Shown: positions 1-7,969 of the stretch, in pieces | Position numbering within the stretch: position 1 is the first letter of the stretch | How the letters are laid out: each line of letters starts with the position of its first letter | Assembly: GCA_012522345.1 (NCBI GenBank) | Contig: JAAYKO010000020.1 | Location: forward strand, 1 to 39,623 | DNA: 39,623 nt | Reading direction: 5' to 3' | Source: Acholeplasmataceae bacterium | GTDB lineage: Bacteria; Bacillota_I; Bacilli_A; Acholeplasmatales; UBA5453 | Made by a program: the position numbers and the translations under genes | Notes under the pieces: model-generated | Database searches by the model: none | What the model saw: only the letters and a program-made list of their open reading frames with translations | Told to the model about the DNA's origin: nothing

Positions 1-18
1 ATTATGTTTTTAAATAAG

Positions 19-43
19 AAAAGTGTTAGTAAGCACTTTTTTT
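19..43 (+). terminator. Rho-independent terminator of an upstream gene
   Basis: AAAAGTG (19-25) pairs with CACTTTT (34-40) around an 8-nt loop and runs into seven or more T residues. It must end a plus-strand transcript that starts left of the window. No coding sequence of that gene is visible. Confidence 0.7.
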
Positions 44-44
44 A

Positions 45-73
45 TTGCTTTTTCGGTATTCCTTTTATACAAT
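45..73 (+). promoter_or_regulatory. Sigma-A type promoter for the Fic-like gene and rsmD
   Basis: TTGCTT (45-50), a 17-nt spacer and TACAAT (68-73) lie just behind the upstream terminator. A start about 7 nt after the -10 leaves a very short leader carrying the AGGTGA ribosome-binding site at about 80-85. Confidence 0.55.
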
Positions 74-89
74 AAAGATAGGTGATATT

Positions 90-1163
90 ATGTTAGGCGA
101 ATATAAATTTGAAGATTATGGGTCAAAAAAAGTTAAAACTTTTGCTCCTTATAGTCTTAACTCTCTTTACATAACTACAAAAAGAAGTCCTGAATTGGAA
201 CGTCTAGAAGGCGAAATTCATGAACTTTTTCCGCTTCCAAGGCCACAGAACAGTTTTTTCTATGATTTACTTTTAGATATTGAAATGTTAGATTCATTTA
301 ATTTAAATGGCAGCAAATATACACTAGCTGATCTTCATGCTCCAAGTGACTTTGATCTATTCGCTGCTGAATTAAAGGAATTAAAAGAAATCTATGAATA
401 TGCACCTGAACATTTAAATAAACTTGGTTATTCAAACCGTTTTTTAAAAGATTTTCAATATGCACTTTTTAAAAAACATGTCAATTATTATCCTGGTGAA
501 TATCGGAAAACAATCTCGTATCTCGGTTCAGCGATGGACCATGCGATATTTATTAGTGCCAATCCTAACATAATGCAAGAAAACATGGATGAAATGGAAC
601 TTTTTATGCACCGTGATGATGTCAGTGTTTTTGTTAGAAGTGCCTTGTTATATTATCAAATTATGACCAACCTCCCCTTTTTGATTGGCAATGATTTAGT
701 TGCTCGTTCAGTAAGTCAACTTTATTTACGGGAATTTGGGGTAATAAATCATTATATTCCACTTTCAAGACATTTAAAGAGAATTGAAAGAAAGCGGTTT
801 GAAGCGATTGAAAAAGGCGATCTAAACATTTTCCTCTTAGCATTCTTAAACTCGCTTAAAGCGGCTATTTTAGAGACAAAAGTGATGATTAATGGCTTTA
901 ATCGAATCAAAAACTCCCAAAAAAGAAAAATTGCTAAATCTAATCATACAATTTACCAAAAAAGACGCTTAAATGAAATTTTACATCAATCGCATAAAAC
1001 TGTTTATCTTCAAAGTCAACCGCTACAAGAAAGATTTAAAGTTCTCAACAAAACAATTGTTAAACGCTACCGCTTTTTACATGAACTAGGGATTATCAAA
1101 ACTGAAAAAACTTACTTCGCAATGCTTTACTTTAATCAAGCTTTACTGAAATTACTTCAATGA
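90..1163 (+). CDS. Fic-fold protein with a degenerate catalytic motif (probable pseudoenzyme) and C-terminal winged helix
   Basis: I chose ATG 90 because AGGTGA stands just before it; this gives 357 residues. Residues 35-82 resemble the Fic N-terminal segment, with a degenerate copy of the 'SSxIEGT..TLEEL' stretch at about 67-82 (DSFNLNGSKYTLADL). Residues 137-265 follow the Fic core: a GEYRKTISYLGS strand/turn, helices, then TNLPFLIGNDLVAR (193-206) where active Fic proteins have HPFx(D/E)GNGRxxR. The catalytic His is Leu195, the acidic residue is Ile199, and GR is changed to DL; P, F, G, N and the last R remain. Residues 308-357 look like a winged helix (KTIVKRYRFLHELGII). AMP transfer is therefore unlikely. 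A DNA-binding or scaffold role is inference. The gene overlaps rsmD by 4 nt (ATGA). Confidence 0.7.
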   Translation: MLGEYKFEDYGSKKVKTFAPYSLNSLYITTKRSPELERLEGEIHELFPLPRPQNSFFYDLLLDIEMLDSFNLNGSKYTLADLHAPSDFDLFAAELKELKEIYEYAPEHLNKLGYSNRFLKDFQYALFKKHVNYYPGEYRKTISYLGSAMDHAIFISANPNIMQENMDEMELFMHRDDVSVFVRSALLYYQIMTNLPFLIGNDLVARSVSQLYLREFGVINHYIPLSRHLKRIERKRFEAIEKGDLNIFLLAFLNSLKAAILETKVMINGFNRIKNSQKRKIAKSNHTIYQKRRLNEILHQSHKTVYLQSQPLQERFKVLNKTIVKRYRFLHELGIIKTEKTYFAMLYFNQALLKLLQ

Positions 1164-1717
1164 AAAAACTTATTTTAAAATTGACCGGTGGTAAGTTTAA
1201 TCGCCGGTCAATTGTCAGTTATAGCTCAAAAACAAAGCCTAGTTCCCAGTTAGTTAGAGAAGCCGTCTTTAACTCTTTAGGCCCATTAAAAGGGGTTGCG
1301 CTCGATCTATTTGCTGGCTCAGGCGCTTATGGTTTTGAAGCTTTGTCGAGAGGCGCTAGTTTCGTTTATTTTAATGATTCTGATTACAATTCAATTCGCT
1401 CTCTTAAAGAAAATGCAGCTAGTTTAGTTGTTAGCGATAAAATTATAATTACCCAATTAGATTATCAAAAGGCCTTAGACTATTATTTTTCAAAGGCAAT
1501 TTTCTTTGATTATTGCTTTATTGATCCGCCTTATGAATTCAGTGATTCAATTATTGAAGAGATTTTAGTTCAGCTGCTTGCAAATCAAAAAAAAGGACTA
1601 AAAATAGTCCTTGAAAGAAAACGCCTCACAAATAGTTTTGATTTACCTGGATTAAAACTTTTAAAGACAGGAAAGTATGGCACTAAGAGTATCTTTATTT
1701 ATCAGATAGTTGCTTGA
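1160..1717 (+). CDS. rsmD: 16S rRNA (guanine-966 N2)-methyltransferase RsmD
   Basis: 185 residues, the usual RsmD length. The SAM-binding motif I is DLFAGSGAYG near residues 49-58 followed by FEALSRGA, and the catalytic motif IV is FIDPPY (120-125), a variant of NPPY in which Asp replaces Asn, as is common in RsmD. The family methylates N2 of G966 in 16S rRNA of the assembling small subunit, in the cytoplasm. The N-terminus (TGGKFNRRSI) matches the 'I.GKykGR.l' opening of the family. Translation is coupled to the Fic-like gene through the ATGA overlap. coaD, which often follows rsmD in Bacilli, is absent here. The gene ends at a bidirectional terminator. Confidence 0.9.
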   Translation: MKKLILKLTGGKFNRRSIVSYSSKTKPSSQLVREAVFNSLGPLKGVALDLFAGSGAYGFEALSRGASFVYFNDSDYNSIRSLKENAASLVVSDKIIITQLDYQKALDYYFSKAIFFDYCFIDPPYEFSDSIIEEILVQLLANQKKGLKIVLERKRLTNSFDLPGLKLLKTGKYGTKSIFIYQIVA

Positions 1718-1722
1718 TAAAA

Positions 1723-1753
1723 AAAAGTAGACTTTTCAAAGTCTGCTTTTTCA
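1723..1753 (+). terminator. Bidirectional terminator between rsmD and the ferredoxin gene
   Basis: AAAAGTAGACTTT (1723-1735) pairs with AAAGTCTGCTTTT (1738-1750) with one G-U pair. T residues follow on the plus strand and A residues precede it, so it can end rsmD (plus) and the convergent ferredoxin gene (minus). Confidence 0.75.
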
Positions 1754-1766
1754 TTTATTGTTAGAT

Positions 1767-1934
1767 TTATCTTTCGTGAATCGCATCTACAGGACAAACT
1801 TCCTGACAATCACCGCAGTCAATACATGCATCCTCATCAATGACATAGATATCACCTTCACTAATGCAGTCCACTGGGCAAACTTCCTGACATGATCCAC
1901 AAGCGATACAATTTTCATCAATCCATCTTGGCAT
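1767..1934 (-). CDS. Small 2[4Fe-4S] ferredoxin
   Basis: A 55-residue protein read on the minus strand, starting [15 protein letters not shown] and ending [10 protein letters not shown]. It has two classic CxxCxxCxxxCP cluster motifs: Cys9, 12, 15, 19-Pro and Cys37, 40, 43, 47-Pro, arranged as the pseudo-twofold repeat of clostridial-type ferredoxins. Such proteins carry low-potential electrons between cytoplasmic redox enzymes; no partner enzyme is in the window. An extra Cys is at position 23. A GAGGTGA ribosome-binding site lies a few bases before the ATG. The gene stands alone between a good promoter and a shared terminator and is easily missed because of its length. Confidence 0.93.
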   Translation of the reverse strand: MPRWIDENCIACGSCQEVCPVDCISEGDIYVIDEDACIDCGDCQEVCPVDAIHER

Positions 1935-1948
1935 TATTTTCACCTCAC

Positions 1949-1976
1949 ATTATAATTGTAAGCCATCAATTGTCAA
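1949..1976 (-). promoter_or_regulatory. Promoter of the ferredoxin gene
   Basis: On the minus strand TTGACA (1971-1976), a 16-nt spacer and a perfect TATAAT (1949-1954). Only 14 nt separate the -10 from the ATG, so the start point would fall in or next to the GAGGTGA site, giving an extremely short leader. Confidence 0.75.
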
Positions 1977-2005
1977 ATGTAAAGACTTTTTTAAAATATT
2001 TTAAG

Positions 2006-2034
2006 TTGCTAATCACTTTGAAATACGCTAAAAT
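2006..2034 (+). promoter_or_regulatory. Promoter of yneF
   Basis: TTGCTA (2006-2011), 17-nt spacer, TAAAAT (2029-2034), followed by the GAGGAGG ribosome-binding site about 10 nt downstream. Confidence 0.6.
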
Positions 2035-2057
2035 AGTTTTGTTGAGGAGGCAAAAAA

Positions 2058-2300
2058 ATGTTAGAATTAAAAATTTGGGTCTTTATCTTAATTTTAGTTG
2101 GGGTTTTAATAGTTGGCCTTGTTGCAGGTTTTTTTCTTGCAAGAGCATGGTTTAAACGTTATTTAGAGAAGAACCCTCCAATTACAGAACAGATGGTTAG
2201 AGAAATGATGCGTCAAATGGGAAGAACTCCTTCAGAAAGACAAGTTAGACAAGTTATGGCATCAATGAATCCAACTAAAACTAGTAAAAAGAAAAAATAA
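2058..2300 (+). CDS. yneF: UPF0154 family membrane protein, YneF-like
   Basis: 80 residues. One N-terminal membrane segment (about residues 5-29, IWVFILILVGVLIVGLVAG) is followed by FFLARAWFKRYLEKNPPI and the family core TEQMVREMMRQMGRTPSERQVRQVM, then a lysine-rich tail. This is the UPF0154/YneF layout found across Bacilli and mollicutes; its function is not established. A strong GAGGAGG site precedes the ATG. In Bacillus subtilis yneF also lies near plsY-parE-parC, so the neighbourhood agrees with the family call. Confidence 0.88.
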   Translation: MLELKIWVFILILVGVLIVGLVAGFFLARAWFKRYLEKNPPITEQMVREMMRQMGRTPSERQVRQVMASMNPTKTSKKKK

Positions 2301-2384
2301 AAGCATCTTATGAAGTTTCTTTTTTGAGGTTTACTTGATAGTGTTTTAAAAATAGCTTAGTGTAAGCAAAAAATGATTAAATAA

Positions 2385-2407
2385 AAAAGGCATTTGAAGT
2401 GCCTTTT
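2385..2407 (-). terminator. Terminator of plsY, possibly bidirectional with yneF
   Basis: AAAAGGCA (2385-2392) pairs with TGCCTTTT (2400-2407) around 7 nt. Read on the minus strand it is followed by TTTTTTAT. It sits 17 nt past the plsY stop. The plus-strand reading has only TTTT but could also serve yneF. Confidence 0.7.
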
Positions 2408-2424
2408 GTTATCTTAAGGGTGTT

Positions 2425-3111
2425 TTATTGCTCATCTTTTGCCTTTTTGCCCAATTTCATTTTTGTTTCAGTTCCTTTGATCAAACGTTTATAGTTGGGG
2501 ATATGGCGATAGAAGATAAAGAGAATCATCAACCAATAGACAATTACAACAAAAAGTTGTTTTTGGAAGTTTCCTTGAATTAAAAATTGCACTATCGTTC
2601 CGATACCAACGGCAAATGCTGCAAAGGTTGAGCCAACTGAGGCATATTTTGTTAAAAGCACAACTATTGTATAAACTACAATTGCGAGAATTCCTATATA
2701 AGGGGTCAATGTAATAACGATTCCTAATGATGGGGCAACAGCTTTGCCACCTTTAAACTTTAAAAAGAGTGAAAAAGTGTGACCAATTATTGCAAAAAGA
2801 CCATAAACAATGCTATAATCAAATGTTTTACTAAAAATTGTAATAGTTGTGGTAAAATCATTAATCATTAAGGGGAATAAATATTTTGCTAAAATAATAA
2901 CAAAACTAGCTTTAAAAGCATCGAGAATAAGAGTTAAAATACCTAATTTTAAGCCCATCACTCGAATCGCATTCGAAGCACCAGTGTTTTTACTACCGTG
3001 TTCGGTTAAATTAATATTTAAAAATAATTTGCCAATCCATACCCCATTCGGTATTGATCCTATCAGGTAAGCTAGGAAAAATAAACCTATTTTTAGTAAG
3101 ATTAAACCCAT
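2425..3111 (-). CDS. plsY: Glycerol-3-phosphate acyltransferase PlsY
   Basis: 228 residues with several membrane helices. Family motifs are present: GSIPN (18-22), GSKNTGASNAIRVMG (39-53), His111 and FKGGKAVA (119-126), the loops that bind acyl phosphate and glycerol 3-phosphate. PlsY uses acyl-phosphate to make 1-acyl-glycerol 3-phosphate, the first membrane-bound step of phospholipid synthesis. An AGAGGGAT site precedes the ATG. It is transcribed divergently from parE, the same arrangement as plsY (yneS) and parE in Bacillus subtilis. It is one of only two minus-strand genes left of the dif candidate. Confidence 0.95.
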   Translation of the reverse strand: MGLILLKIGLFFLAYLIGSIPNGVWIGKLFLNINLTEHGSKNTGASNAIRVMGLKLGILTLILDAFKASFVIILAKYLFPLMINDFTTTITIFSKTFDYSIVYGLFAIIGHTFSLFLKFKGGKAVAPSLGIVITLTPYIGILAIVVYTIVVLLTKYASVGSTFAAFAVGIGTIVQFLIQGNFQKQLFVVIVYWLMILFIFYRHIPNYKRLIKGTETKMKLGKKAKDEQ

Positions 3112-3131
3112 TTTTATCCCTCTTCTACTAA

Positions 3132-3160
3132 ATTTTAACTTAATACTAGTAAAATTGCAA
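3132..3160 (-). promoter_or_regulatory. Promoter of plsY
   Basis: Minus-strand TTGCAA (3155-3160), 17-nt spacer, TAAAAT (3132-3137), about 20 nt before the plsY ATG. Confidence 0.5.
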
Positions 3161-3200
3161 TTTAAATTATATAATATTGTGAAAATTACCTAATTAAATG

Positions 3201-3229
3201 TTGTTAATAGGTATTTTATTTGTTATAAT
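3201..3229 (+). promoter_or_regulatory. Promoter of the parE-parC operon
   Basis: TTGTTA (3201-3206), 17-nt spacer and a perfect TATAAT (3224-3229). The AAGGA site at 3243-3247 precedes the parE ATG. No other clear promoter or terminator appears until 10.7 kb. Confidence 0.75.
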
Positions 3230-3255
3230 ATCACTACATAGCAAGGACTGATTTA

Positions 3256-5214
3256 ATGGATGACAAAGGTTTAAAATACTCAGAACAATCAATTCAAATC
3301 TTAGAAGGACTCGATGCGATAAAAAAACGACCTGGAATGTATATCGGATCGACCGATCAAAGAGGGCTTCATCATTTAGTGTGGGAAATACTTGACAACG
3401 CAATTGATGAAGCTTTATCTGGTTATGGTAATGAGATTGTTTTAACAATTAAAAATGATAATAGTATTGAAATTAAAGACTTTGGCAGAGGTTTGCCGTA
3501 TAAAATGCATGAAAGCGGGAAAGCTACCACTGAAGTTATTTTTAGTATGCTTCATGCCGGCGGTAAGTTTTCTTCTGAATCGGGCTATAAAGTGGCTGGT
3601 GGACTTCACGGTGTTGGGGCGGCAGTTGTTAATGCTTTGTCTCAGTTTTTAGAAGTTACAATATATCGCGATAAGCAAATTCATCGGCAACGATTTGTCG
3701 ATGGTGGAAAAGTAATCAATCCACTTGAAAATTTAGGACCAACTAAAAAAACTGGCACTGTTATTTGGTTTAAGCCTGATCCAAAGATTTTTACAACAAC
3801 ACTTTATAATTATGATTTAATTAAAGAGCGAATGAGAGAAAATGCCTTTTTAATTAAAAACTTAAAAATGGTTTTAAAAGATGAAAGAACTAATCAAGGT
3901 GAAACTTTCTTTTATGAACGCGGGATTGTTGAATATGTCGAGTTATTAAATGAAGAGCGGAAAACCTTTCATAGTGTAAAAAAGTTAGATGGCACTTATG
4001 CAGTTGATAAAAAGTCAGCAATTGAAGTTGAAGTCGCTTTTCAATTTACTAATTCTTATACTGAAAATATTATTTCTTTTGTCAATAATGTTCGCACTAA
4101 AGATGGTGGAGCTCATGAGACCGGCTTTAAGAGTGCTCTGACAAGAGCGATCAATGATTATGCAAGAAAATATAGTATTTTAAAAGAACGTGAACCAAAT
4201 ATTGATGGAGTCGATATTAGGGAAGGAATCACTGCAGTAATCAGTTTGCGGATTCCTGAACATATTTTAGAGTTTGAAGGCCAAACCAAAGGTAAACTCG
4301 GCACCCCTGAAGCGCGGACAGCAATTGAAAATGTTGTTTATGAAAAGTTTACTTATTATTTAGAAGAAAACTCTAACTTTTCTGCAGATTTAATTAAACG
4401 GGCTTTGGATGCTTTTAAAGCGCGTCAAGCTGCAAGAAAAGCCAGAGAAGAGGCTAGAAGTGCTAAAACTCGTAATAAAAGGGAAGTGAGTTTATCAGGG
4501 AAACTAACGCCTGCAACTGGTAAAGATAAGACTAAAAACGAACTTTTCTTAGTCGAAGGTGATAGTGCTGGAGGCAGTGCTAAACAGGGAAGAGACAGGC
4601 GTTTTCAAGCAATTTTGCCGCTCCGCGGTAAAGTTATTAATAGTGAACGAACTTCTGTTGAACAACTGTTAAGAAATGAAGAGATCAACACAATCATTCA
4701 CACTATTGGGGCAGATTTTGGTAGTGATTTTGATGTCGAAAAAGCGAACTATGATAAAGTTATCATTATGACTGATGCTGACGATGATGGTGCTCATATT
4801 CAAGTTTTACTTTTGACTTTCTTTTTCCGCTATATGAAGCCATTAATTGAAGCGGGAAAACTTTATATTGCTCAACCACCACTTTACAAAGTTACGATAA
4901 AAAAAGGTCGGCAAACAAATTCCCATTATGCTTGGGATGATGAACAATTAAAACAATTAACAAAAGATAATAACGCTATGATTCAGCGCTTTAAAGGTCT
5001 CGGTGAAATGAATTTTGATCAGCTTTGGGATACAACAATGAATCCTGAACATCGAACTTTAATTCAAGTTAAAATTGAAGATGAAGATGTTGCTGAGAAA
5101 AGAGTTAGTGTTTTGATGGGTGATCAAGTCGGACCGAGAAGAGAATGGATTGAACAAAATGTCGATTTTGTTAGCGAAGATGACTATCAAATAAAGGAGA
5201 CGAGTTATGAATAA
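3256..5214 (+). CDS. parE: DNA topoisomerase IV subunit B (ParE)
   Basis: 652 residues. The GHKL ATPase domain shows ILDNAIDEAL, the DFGRGLP loop and GLHGVGAAVVNALS; the transducer domain follows. The TOPRIM domain has EGDSAGGSAK with Glu434 and the DADDD metal site at 507-511, then the C-terminal QRFKGLGEMN and PEHRTLIQV. GyrB is hard to exclude by motifs alone, but the adjacent parC and the plsY/yneF neighbourhood match the ParE locus of Bacillus. Topoisomerase IV unlinks daughter chromosomes. The last 8 nt overlap the start of parC, which suggests translational coupling. Confidence 0.92.
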   Translation: MDDKGLKYSEQSIQILEGLDAIKKRPGMYIGSTDQRGLHHLVWEILDNAIDEALSGYGNEIVLTIKNDNSIEIKDFGRGLPYKMHESGKATTEVIFSMLHAGGKFSSESGYKVAGGLHGVGAAVVNALSQFLEVTIYRDKQIHRQRFVDGGKVINPLENLGPTKKTGTVIWFKPDPKIFTTTLYNYDLIKERMRENAFLIKNLKMVLKDERTNQGETFFYERGIVEYVELLNEERKTFHSVKKLDGTYAVDKKSAIEVEVAFQFTNSYTENIISFVNNVRTKDGGAHETGFKSALTRAINDYARKYSILKEREPNIDGVDIREGITAVISLRIPEHILEFEGQTKGKLGTPEARTAIENVVYEKFTYYLEENSNFSADLIKRALDAFKARQAARKAREEARSAKTRNKREVSLSGKLTPATGKDKTKNELFLVEGDSAGGSAKQGRDRRFQAILPLRGKVINSERTSVEQLLRNEEINTIIHTIGADFGSDFDVEKANYDKVIIMTDADDDGAHIQVLLLTFFFRYMKPLIEAGKLYIAQPPLYKVTIKKGRQTNSHYAWDDEQLKQLTKDNNAMIQRFKGLGEMNFDQLWDTTMNPEHRTLIQVKIEDEDVAEKRVSVLMGDQVGPRREWIEQNVDFVSEDDYQIKETSYE

Positions 5215-7969
5215 AGCCAAACAACTTGATGACTTTATTGAAGCGCGAATTATTGCTGAAAACTTAGAAGATGTTTTAGGTGAACGCTTTGGTAGATATT
5301 CTAAATATATTATTCAAGACCGAGCTCTTCCTGATGTTAGAGACGGCTTAAAACCTGTTCAAAGAAGAATTTTATACGCGATGAACAAAATGGGAATGAA
5401 TAGCACTAAAGCATATAAAAAATCAGCGCGAATCGCTGGTGAAGTGATGGGAAAATATCATCCTCATGGTGATACCTCAATCTATGATGCGATGGTTAGA
5501 TTAAGTCAGCCTTGGAAACAAGGTGTTTGTCTCGTTGATATGCACGGCAACAACGGTTCAATCGATGGCGATAGTGCAGCAGCGATGCGTTATACTGAAG
5601 CAAGATTAACAAAAGAGGCTGAAGCGCTATTAGAAGATATCGATAAGCGAACTGTTCTTTTCATTCCAAATTTTGATGATGAAGAGTTAGAGCCTACTGT
5701 CCTTCCGGCAAAGTTTCCCAACTTGCTCGTCAATGGTGGTAGCGGTATTTCCGCTGGTTATGCGACTAAAATTCCCCCACACAATTTAAAAGAGGTCGTT
5801 AGAGCGACTATTAAAAAGATTGAAAAGCCCGACATGACAATTGAAGAGCTTTTAAAAATAATGCCTGGCCCAGATTTTCCCACTGGTGCAATCGTTCAAG
5901 GTTCAGCTGGAATTCAAGAAGCTTTTAAAACTGGTGGCGGTCGAGTAATTATTCGCAGTAAAACTGAAATTGAAGAGATTTCAAGAGATACATACCGAAT
6001 TGCCATAACTGAAATTCCTTTTGAAGTTAATAAAGCTGATTTAGTCAAGGCAATCGATCTTCTACGAATCAATAAGAAGTTAGAAGATATTCAAGAAGTA
6101 AGAGATGAATCTGATAAAGAGGGACTGCGAATCGCTATTGATTTAAAGCGCGGAGCGAATGTTGATGTCTGTTTAAATTATTTACTTAAAAATACTGAAA
6201 TGCAAGTTAATTTTAACTATAATATGGTCGCAATCAATAAGCAAAGACCGGTTAAAATGGGTGTTTTAGATATTTTAGAAAGTTATATTAACCATCAAAA
6301 AGAGGTTATTACTAACCGCTCTAACTATAATTTAAATCGAGCGGAGAAAAGACTTCATATCGTTTTAGGCTTAATTAAAATGGTCGATATTTTAGATGAT
6401 GTTATTAAGACAATTAGAAAATCCAAAAACAAACAAAATTCAAAAGATAATTTAATCGCGAAATATGAATTTTCTGATCTCCAAGCTGAAGCGATTGTGA
6501 CGTTGCAACTATACCGCCTAACTTCAACTGATATCAATGCTTTAATTAAAGAACAACAAGCTTTAGAAAAAGAGATTATCGCATTAACTGAAATTCTTTC
6601 TGATGAGCAGAAGTTATTAGCGGTCATAAAAAAAGAGTTGCGCGCTGTCGCAAGAGTTTTAGGTAGCCCCAGAAAATCATTGATTGAAGAAGAAATCGAT
6701 CAAATTAGAATTGATAAAATCGATCTTATCAGTGAAGAAATTGTCCGGGTTGGCGTAACAAAAGATGGTTATATTAAGCGCTCTAGTATTCGCAGTTTCA
6801 AAGCTAGCGCGAGTGCTGGTTTAAAAGAGTTAGATGGAATGATGTTCGAAGGCGATGTTTCAACTCACCAAACTCTTTTGATGTTTACAACGAGGGGCAA
6901 TTATATTTATATGCCAATTTATGAACTTGAAGAATCACGGTGGGGTGATTTAGGAACTTATATCAACAATATAATTCCAATCGCTAAAGATGAATATATT
7001 ATTAAAGTTATTGTCGTTGATGATTTTTCAGAACAGACAAATCTTCTTTTTGCGACTAAAAAGGGACGAATTAAACAAACCCTCTTACAAGATTTTGAAG
7101 TATCGCGTTACTCGCGTTTAATTAAGGCGATGAATGTCAGCAAAAATGACCGCCTCGCAAGTGTTGATATTGGCACTAAATTTAATGTTGTCTGTTTTTC
7201 TAAATGCGGTGAGGTTTTAAGATTTAAACAATCAGAAGTTCCCGTTTATGGAACCCAAACCTCGGGAATTAAATCAATGAATCTCAAACCTAAAGATGAG
7301 CTGGCAAAGGCGATTTATGCGAAAAGTGATGATGAGTTTTTAGTCCTTTCAAATCGCGGTCATTTAAGGCGCGAAGCGGTAAGTTCTTTTAATTTAAGTA
7401 GAAGAATTAGAGCTTCAAGTTCGCTTTGGGAACACCGCAAACGAAACCCTCATTATGTTATTGATGTCGCTAGACTTTCCCAGGAACATTTAGCTGCTAA
7501 TAGTGTTGTTTTACTGACTGCTGAAAAAGGATCTTTGGCTTTTAATATTTTAGATTTAAAAGTTTCAGTCGCTCAATATGGAAGAAACTATTTACCGCTA
7601 CCTTCCTATGGTTTTAGTCTGTTTGTCAATCTCAATCAAGTAGCTGAAACTGAAGATTTTGAATTGATCAATGAGTTAAAAGAAATTGCGAAACAGGAAC
7701 TTTTATTAGAAAAAGAACGCGAAAAGGCAAAAGAAAAAGAACTTTTAAATGCTGAACTTACTGAAAAAATGGCTGAAGAAGAGCCTCTTGAAGAGAAAAA
7801 CGAAGCGGTTGAGACTTTAGATCTAACTGAAAAAACAGAACCTCAAGAAGAATTAAAACCGCTGAAAACTCCAACTGCTAAAGTTCAGAAAGAAAAAAAA
7901 GAACCGACAAGTAAAATTAAAATTACTAAACTTTCTCTTTTTGATGAATGGGAGGAAAACAATGATTAA
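5207..7969 (+). CDS. parC: DNA topoisomerase IV subunit A (ParC) with an extra charged tail
   Basis: 920 residues, about 100 longer than usual. Catalytic Tyr129 lies in [11 protein letters not shown]; the winged-helix quinolone-determining region is [14 protein letters not shown] (85-98), with Thr90 at the position of E. coli ParC Ser80. A breakage/reunion core and coiled coil (to about 500) are followed by degenerate six-bladed beta-pinwheel repeats (about 510-810). From about 815 the protein is a Glu/Lys-rich, low-complexity, probably disordered tail ending [14 protein letters not shown]. With ParE it forms topoisomerase IV. The start overlaps parE by 8 nt and the end overlaps the nucleoside kinase gene by 8 nt. 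The KLSLF near the end resembles a sliding-clamp motif (see findings). Confidence 0.93.
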   Translation: MNKAKQLDDFIEARIIAENLEDVLGERFGRYSKYIIQDRALPDVRDGLKPVQRRILYAMNKMGMNSTKAYKKSARIAGEVMGKYHPHGDTSIYDAMVRLSQPWKQGVCLVDMHGNNGSIDGDSAAAMRYTEARLTKEAEALLEDIDKRTVLFIPNFDDEELEPTVLPAKFPNLLVNGGSGISAGYATKIPPHNLKEVVRATIKKIEKPDMTIEELLKIMPGPDFPTGAIVQGSAGIQEAFKTGGGRVIIRSKTEIEEISRDTYRIAITEIPFEVNKADLVKAIDLLRINKKLEDIQEVRDESDKEGLRIAIDLKRGANVDVCLNYLLKNTEMQVNFNYNMVAINKQRPVKMGVLDILESYINHQKEVITNRSNYNLNRAEKRLHIVLGLIKMVDILDDVIKTIRKSKNKQNSKDNLIAKYEFSDLQAEAIVTLQLYRLTSTDINALIKEQQALEKEIIALTEILSDEQKLLAVIKKELRAVARVLGSPRKSLIEEEIDQIRIDKIDLISEEIVRVGVTKDGYIKRSSIRSFKASASAGLKELDGMMFEGDVSTHQTLLMFTTRGNYIYMPIYELEESRWGDLGTYINNIIPIAKDEYIIKVIVVDDFSEQTNLLFATKKGRIKQTLLQDFEVSRYSRLIKAMNVSKNDRLASVDIGTKFNVVCFSKCGEVLRFKQSEVPVYGTQTSGIKSMNLKPKDELAKAIYAKSDDEFLVLSNRGHLRREAVSSFNLSRRIRASSSLWEHRKRNPHYVIDVARLSQEHLAANSVVLLTAEKGSLAFNILDLKVSVAQYGRNYLPLPSYGFSLFVNLNQVAETEDFELINELKEIAKQELLLEKEREKAKEKELLNAELTEKMAEEEPLEEKNEAVETLDLTEKTEPQEELKPLKTPTAKVQKEKKEPTSKIKITKLSLFDEWEENND

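Noticed and set aside
1892-2155. Open frame of 87 codons on the plus strand
   Set aside because: It overlaps the ferredoxin gene, its promoter and yneF in other frames, all of which have strong support.
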